NCBI GenBank assembly: GCA_015478945.1
Contig: JABUQX010042195.1
Span: forward strand, 1-21,406
DNA from: Trachelipus rathkii
Taxonomy: Eukaryota; Arthropoda; Malacostraca; Isopoda; Trachelipodidae
Direction: 5' to 3'
Length of the DNA stretch: 21,406 nucleotides
Shown here: positions 18,481 to 21,406 of the stretch, piece by piece
Layout of the letters: every line of letters begins with the position of its first letter
Numbering within the stretch: position 1 is the stretch's first letter
Program-made: the position numbers and the translations under genes
The notes under the pieces: generated by a model
Databases searched by the model: none
What the model was told of the DNA's origin: nothing
Seen by the model: the letters and a program-made list of their open reading frames with translations, nothing else

Positions 18481-21406
18481 ATTAAAGAAAAATCATGCGA
18501 AAACGCCATTATTTAAATGTCAATAACAGTCACCAATGAATAACTAAACCCCTATATATCATTCAACATATAAAGCTCGATAAACTAACTTCTCTCATAA
18601 ATACAAAACACAGTATATAGCAATAGAGAAATGAAATCATAGATCATTCACAAATTATAACCAAACCACAATAAATAGACTACAGAAATAAAGAAAAAAC
18701 AAACAAACAAACTACCTATAAAAGTATCAACAATTGATCATTCCAACGTCACGACTATAATATATATAATACCATCAAACATATGAAAAATCGAACCAAT
18801 TCCATAATCTCCACCAGAAAACATGCAACTCCTCCAATTAAATCTTCAACATGTCAACCATACATTGTCTACGGTAGGCAAGGAAACTATATAAATCAAG
18901 TTTCGCTTACTCTAGCCTGGGACATATTTTAATAGCTTTTTTATATCTTGGTGTATGTGATATTTTTCATACAAAAACATCGGACCCACACGCAATCCCT
19001 TTAGGCTCTCAAATCACCACACAACGTAAGCAAAAATACCTAGACGGGCCATCGACAACAATTCAATGTAGACCAACCAAGCCTTCGTTTTCGTTATTAA
19101 ATAGTCTGCATATAACCAAATATGTAGTTCACCTAAATTCTAAACAATCACTCCGACGAGCAATTATAGAATTAACATTACCTATAAAATTTAATTTTAT
19201 ACAACTCCACCTTTATCTGACGTCAAGAATGCATTTGAGTATCTAAAATCCTCATTATTAATATTTCATTACCATATTAATAGGCCAGCCCATGGTCATA
19301 CCTGTCGCTCAATAAGCTCTAAACCAAACTAATGAAAAAAAATTCTATATAGGTCTATCTGTAATTAAATCTAAATATATGTATTATATATAAATATATT
19401 TTGTAGACTATGTATATCAAGATCTCCTATCTGCGAAAAACGCCTTATTCTACAGATTAAACAAATATCCTAACATCCTTCAGCCTCGCATCCCTATAGC
19501 ATATCTATTACCGCTCAAAAACCCAGAAATACAATAATACCTTAGTTGGCCATTACTAACTAGTTAGGGCACATCCCTCTCAGGCATATCAAGTCTTTCA
19601 TTTAATAATATAAGAGTATAACGAGGGAAGCCACAAAACTATGTGGAACAAATACGTACTATAAACTTTCATTTAATGTGTCGCTCTATACATTATAAGA
19701 CGACATCTCAATTAACTATACAGTTACCATTATAAACGATAATCCTTGCTCTTAGTAAAATACAAGAGACACTATTATTGGAAGCGTGATATTATATTGA
19801 TGCCCCAACATACATAGCTCTTAAATTTAAAGACTTTATTATAAATATAACAAATAAAGGCCCTCTTTCCACAAGACAGCTTCAGAGCGAGATATTTTAG
19901 CCATCACTTTGTACTTCAACACATCTGCTTACACTCAAGCTCATATGAACATCTATCTATCGAAAATCACATTGACACAATTAAATCTTCTGTTCATCCC
20001 TTCTGGTTCGCACAACTCACACGTCTCAAGGCCAATCCCCGCGAAAGCCATCATCATAATTGAGGTAAGTTCTAAGAAAGAACAAAAATTTTTATTTGAT
20101 TGAGTATACTCCCGACTAGGTCGAACTGAAATATAATTCTAGCTTACAATCACTTTTTTTAGTCTATCAAACAATTAACACATTATAATTATGCCATCTC
20201 TGTCTTCACCCGACGCACTAGATGAGAAAGTTATAATCAACGCACCACAATTACTTGCAATACATTCAATTATTAAATTACAAAGTAACAGAATCGCTTA
20301 TTCACAATAATTACCCAACTGTGGCTCCCGACCTACCAACACCACTGTGAGGTGAAAATGTCTCTAAATCGATAGGTGTACAAAACACTTAAGAAAGCAA
20401 TTATAGCAACTTGAAAGATCCCTGGCTCATTACAAGTAAATAATCAATTTTTATATGATAACAATTACTGCGAGCACAAGATAATCAAAACAAATATAAA
20501 AAGTATAAAGGATCCCAACAGTAAATAAATCAAGAGAGATAAAAGAACTCAAGCAAGCGAACTCCTATAGGATTGGACCAAAGAACAGTAACTAACATTA
20601 ACCTATCAACATCATCTACAATAGTTCATAAATCAACAATTATATTTTATATGATTTATAGATATCCTCATACTAGGTAATCTGTTAGCAAACCACAAAC
20701 TGAAAACAATATACCTATTCCAATTAAAAACACAAATTAATATAACTTGGTCTAGTTAACCAAAAACATAAATAACAAAAATAAACTTGTAAGATCACAA
20801 AAACACAAACATCGCAAATAACTTCTATCATTATTTAGCCCTTATATGTGGGGAGACCTTTTTTCAAAAGCTTTGCTAATAAGTCTTAAATTAATACAAA
20901 CCAATAATCAAAACATGGACCTTCCCACTCGTAGTCAAAATTAATCATAGAACAGAATTCAGACTAAATGATAATATTTCCTCATAAACATTCTATCAAT
21001 ACGGTTTGTCTGACATGACCCTACCCTTCTCTGAACCGTCCGCTGGATGAGTTTCATTACAGATAAGCTTGTTTATCTTCTAAATATATGTATCTATAAA
21101 CATAGACTCTATATATATCAACATTTTCAAGAACCCTTACCAAACCAAATAAGAGAAGGTTAACGCCAACAACGACTAACTGGCCTAATAATTCTCCCCA
21201 AATCTTCCTTACTAAAATAACAAAGTAAACCTTTATAAACTCACCTTAAATTGAAACATGATGCCCATCTTTCCAGTCATCTGGTACCCATTACAACTCA
21301 AAAATTCAAACTGACCGAGAAAACATAACATATTAAACAACTTTAAATATGCTTTATTAAAAACTCATACAAAAAGGAACAACAGAACCAAATTCGAAAA
21401 AAGACA
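18481..21406. other. Non-coding, no gene recognised
   Basis: About 2.9 kb of A/C-leaning sequence. The only feature worth naming is an open stretch 19945-20064 (+) that starts at ATG, runs 40 codons and ends exactly at GAG before GTAAGT, a full-consensus eukaryotic splice donor. Without a second exon or a known motif this is a coincidence candidate. I see no repeats, RNA genes or transposon ends. Confidence 0.5.

Noticed and set aside
18012..20347. A complete transposon between CAGTGG at 18012 and CCACTG at 20347
   Set aside because: Similarity between the two ends stops after the first six bases, and the flanking 8-mers (ACAATGAA and TGAGGTGA) are not a target duplication.
1..21406. CRISPR array, rRNA, telomeric array or prokaryotic operon
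   Set aside because: No regularly spaced identical repeats, no recognisable rRNA segments, no tandem TTAGGG-like arrays, and no run of adjacent full-length coding frames were seen.

Overview
The window is AT-rich DNA (roughly 30% G+C by eye, falling to almost 0% in one 300-base stretch). I found no gene, rRNA, tRNA or CRISPR array that I can name. Few frames exceed 100 codons: one of 183 (minus strand, non-ATG start) and one of 106 (plus strand, non-ATG start). Both are near what stop-poor or T-rich composition gives by chance. The absence of dense coding argues against a bacterial, viral or plastid genome. The AT microsatellites, long A/T homopolymers, a GGAGTC-type minisatellite, a hAT-like transposon end and occasional consensus-like splice sites fit a nuclear intergenic or intronic region of an AT-rich eukaryote. 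I cannot name the organism. I also cannot exclude a poorly corrected or artificial sequence, because composition drifts in blocks in an unusual way.

Layout: 1-480 is a T-rich low-complexity block. 480-3940 is unremarkable non-coding DNA with short AT patches. 3945-4205 is an A-rich block with short direct repeats, ended by a GC-rich hairpin at 4208-4230. 4256-5230 is strongly C-depleted with (TA)n runs. 5270-6660 is C- and T-rich and ends in a GC-richer patch (6670-6770). 6780-10250 is T-rich; it holds the only place (7007-7642) where short plus-strand frames can be joined across plausible splice sites in consistent phase.

Between about 10.26 and 10.86 kb the base skew of the + strand flips: G and T mostly dominate before it, A and C after it. 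The GGAGTC minisatellite lies inside this boundary. On the right, 10.86-11.2 kb is an A-rich AAT/ATAT block, 12.7-13.7 kb is a GC-richer C/A block with the 183-codon minus-strand frame, 14.04-14.34 kb has almost no G, and 14.82-15.13 kb has almost no G or C. 15.84-16.45 kb is the most GC-rich island and carries C-runs able to form a minus-strand G-quadruplex. 18.01-18.11 kb resembles the end of a hAT-type DNA transposon, 18.24-18.48 kb is again G-poor, and 18.5-21.4 kb holds nothing I recognise apart from one consensus splice donor after a short open frame.

No set of genes working together can be described. The clearest signal is compositional: blockwise strand asymmetry with a switch near 10.5 kb. 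I see no supported new biological system.
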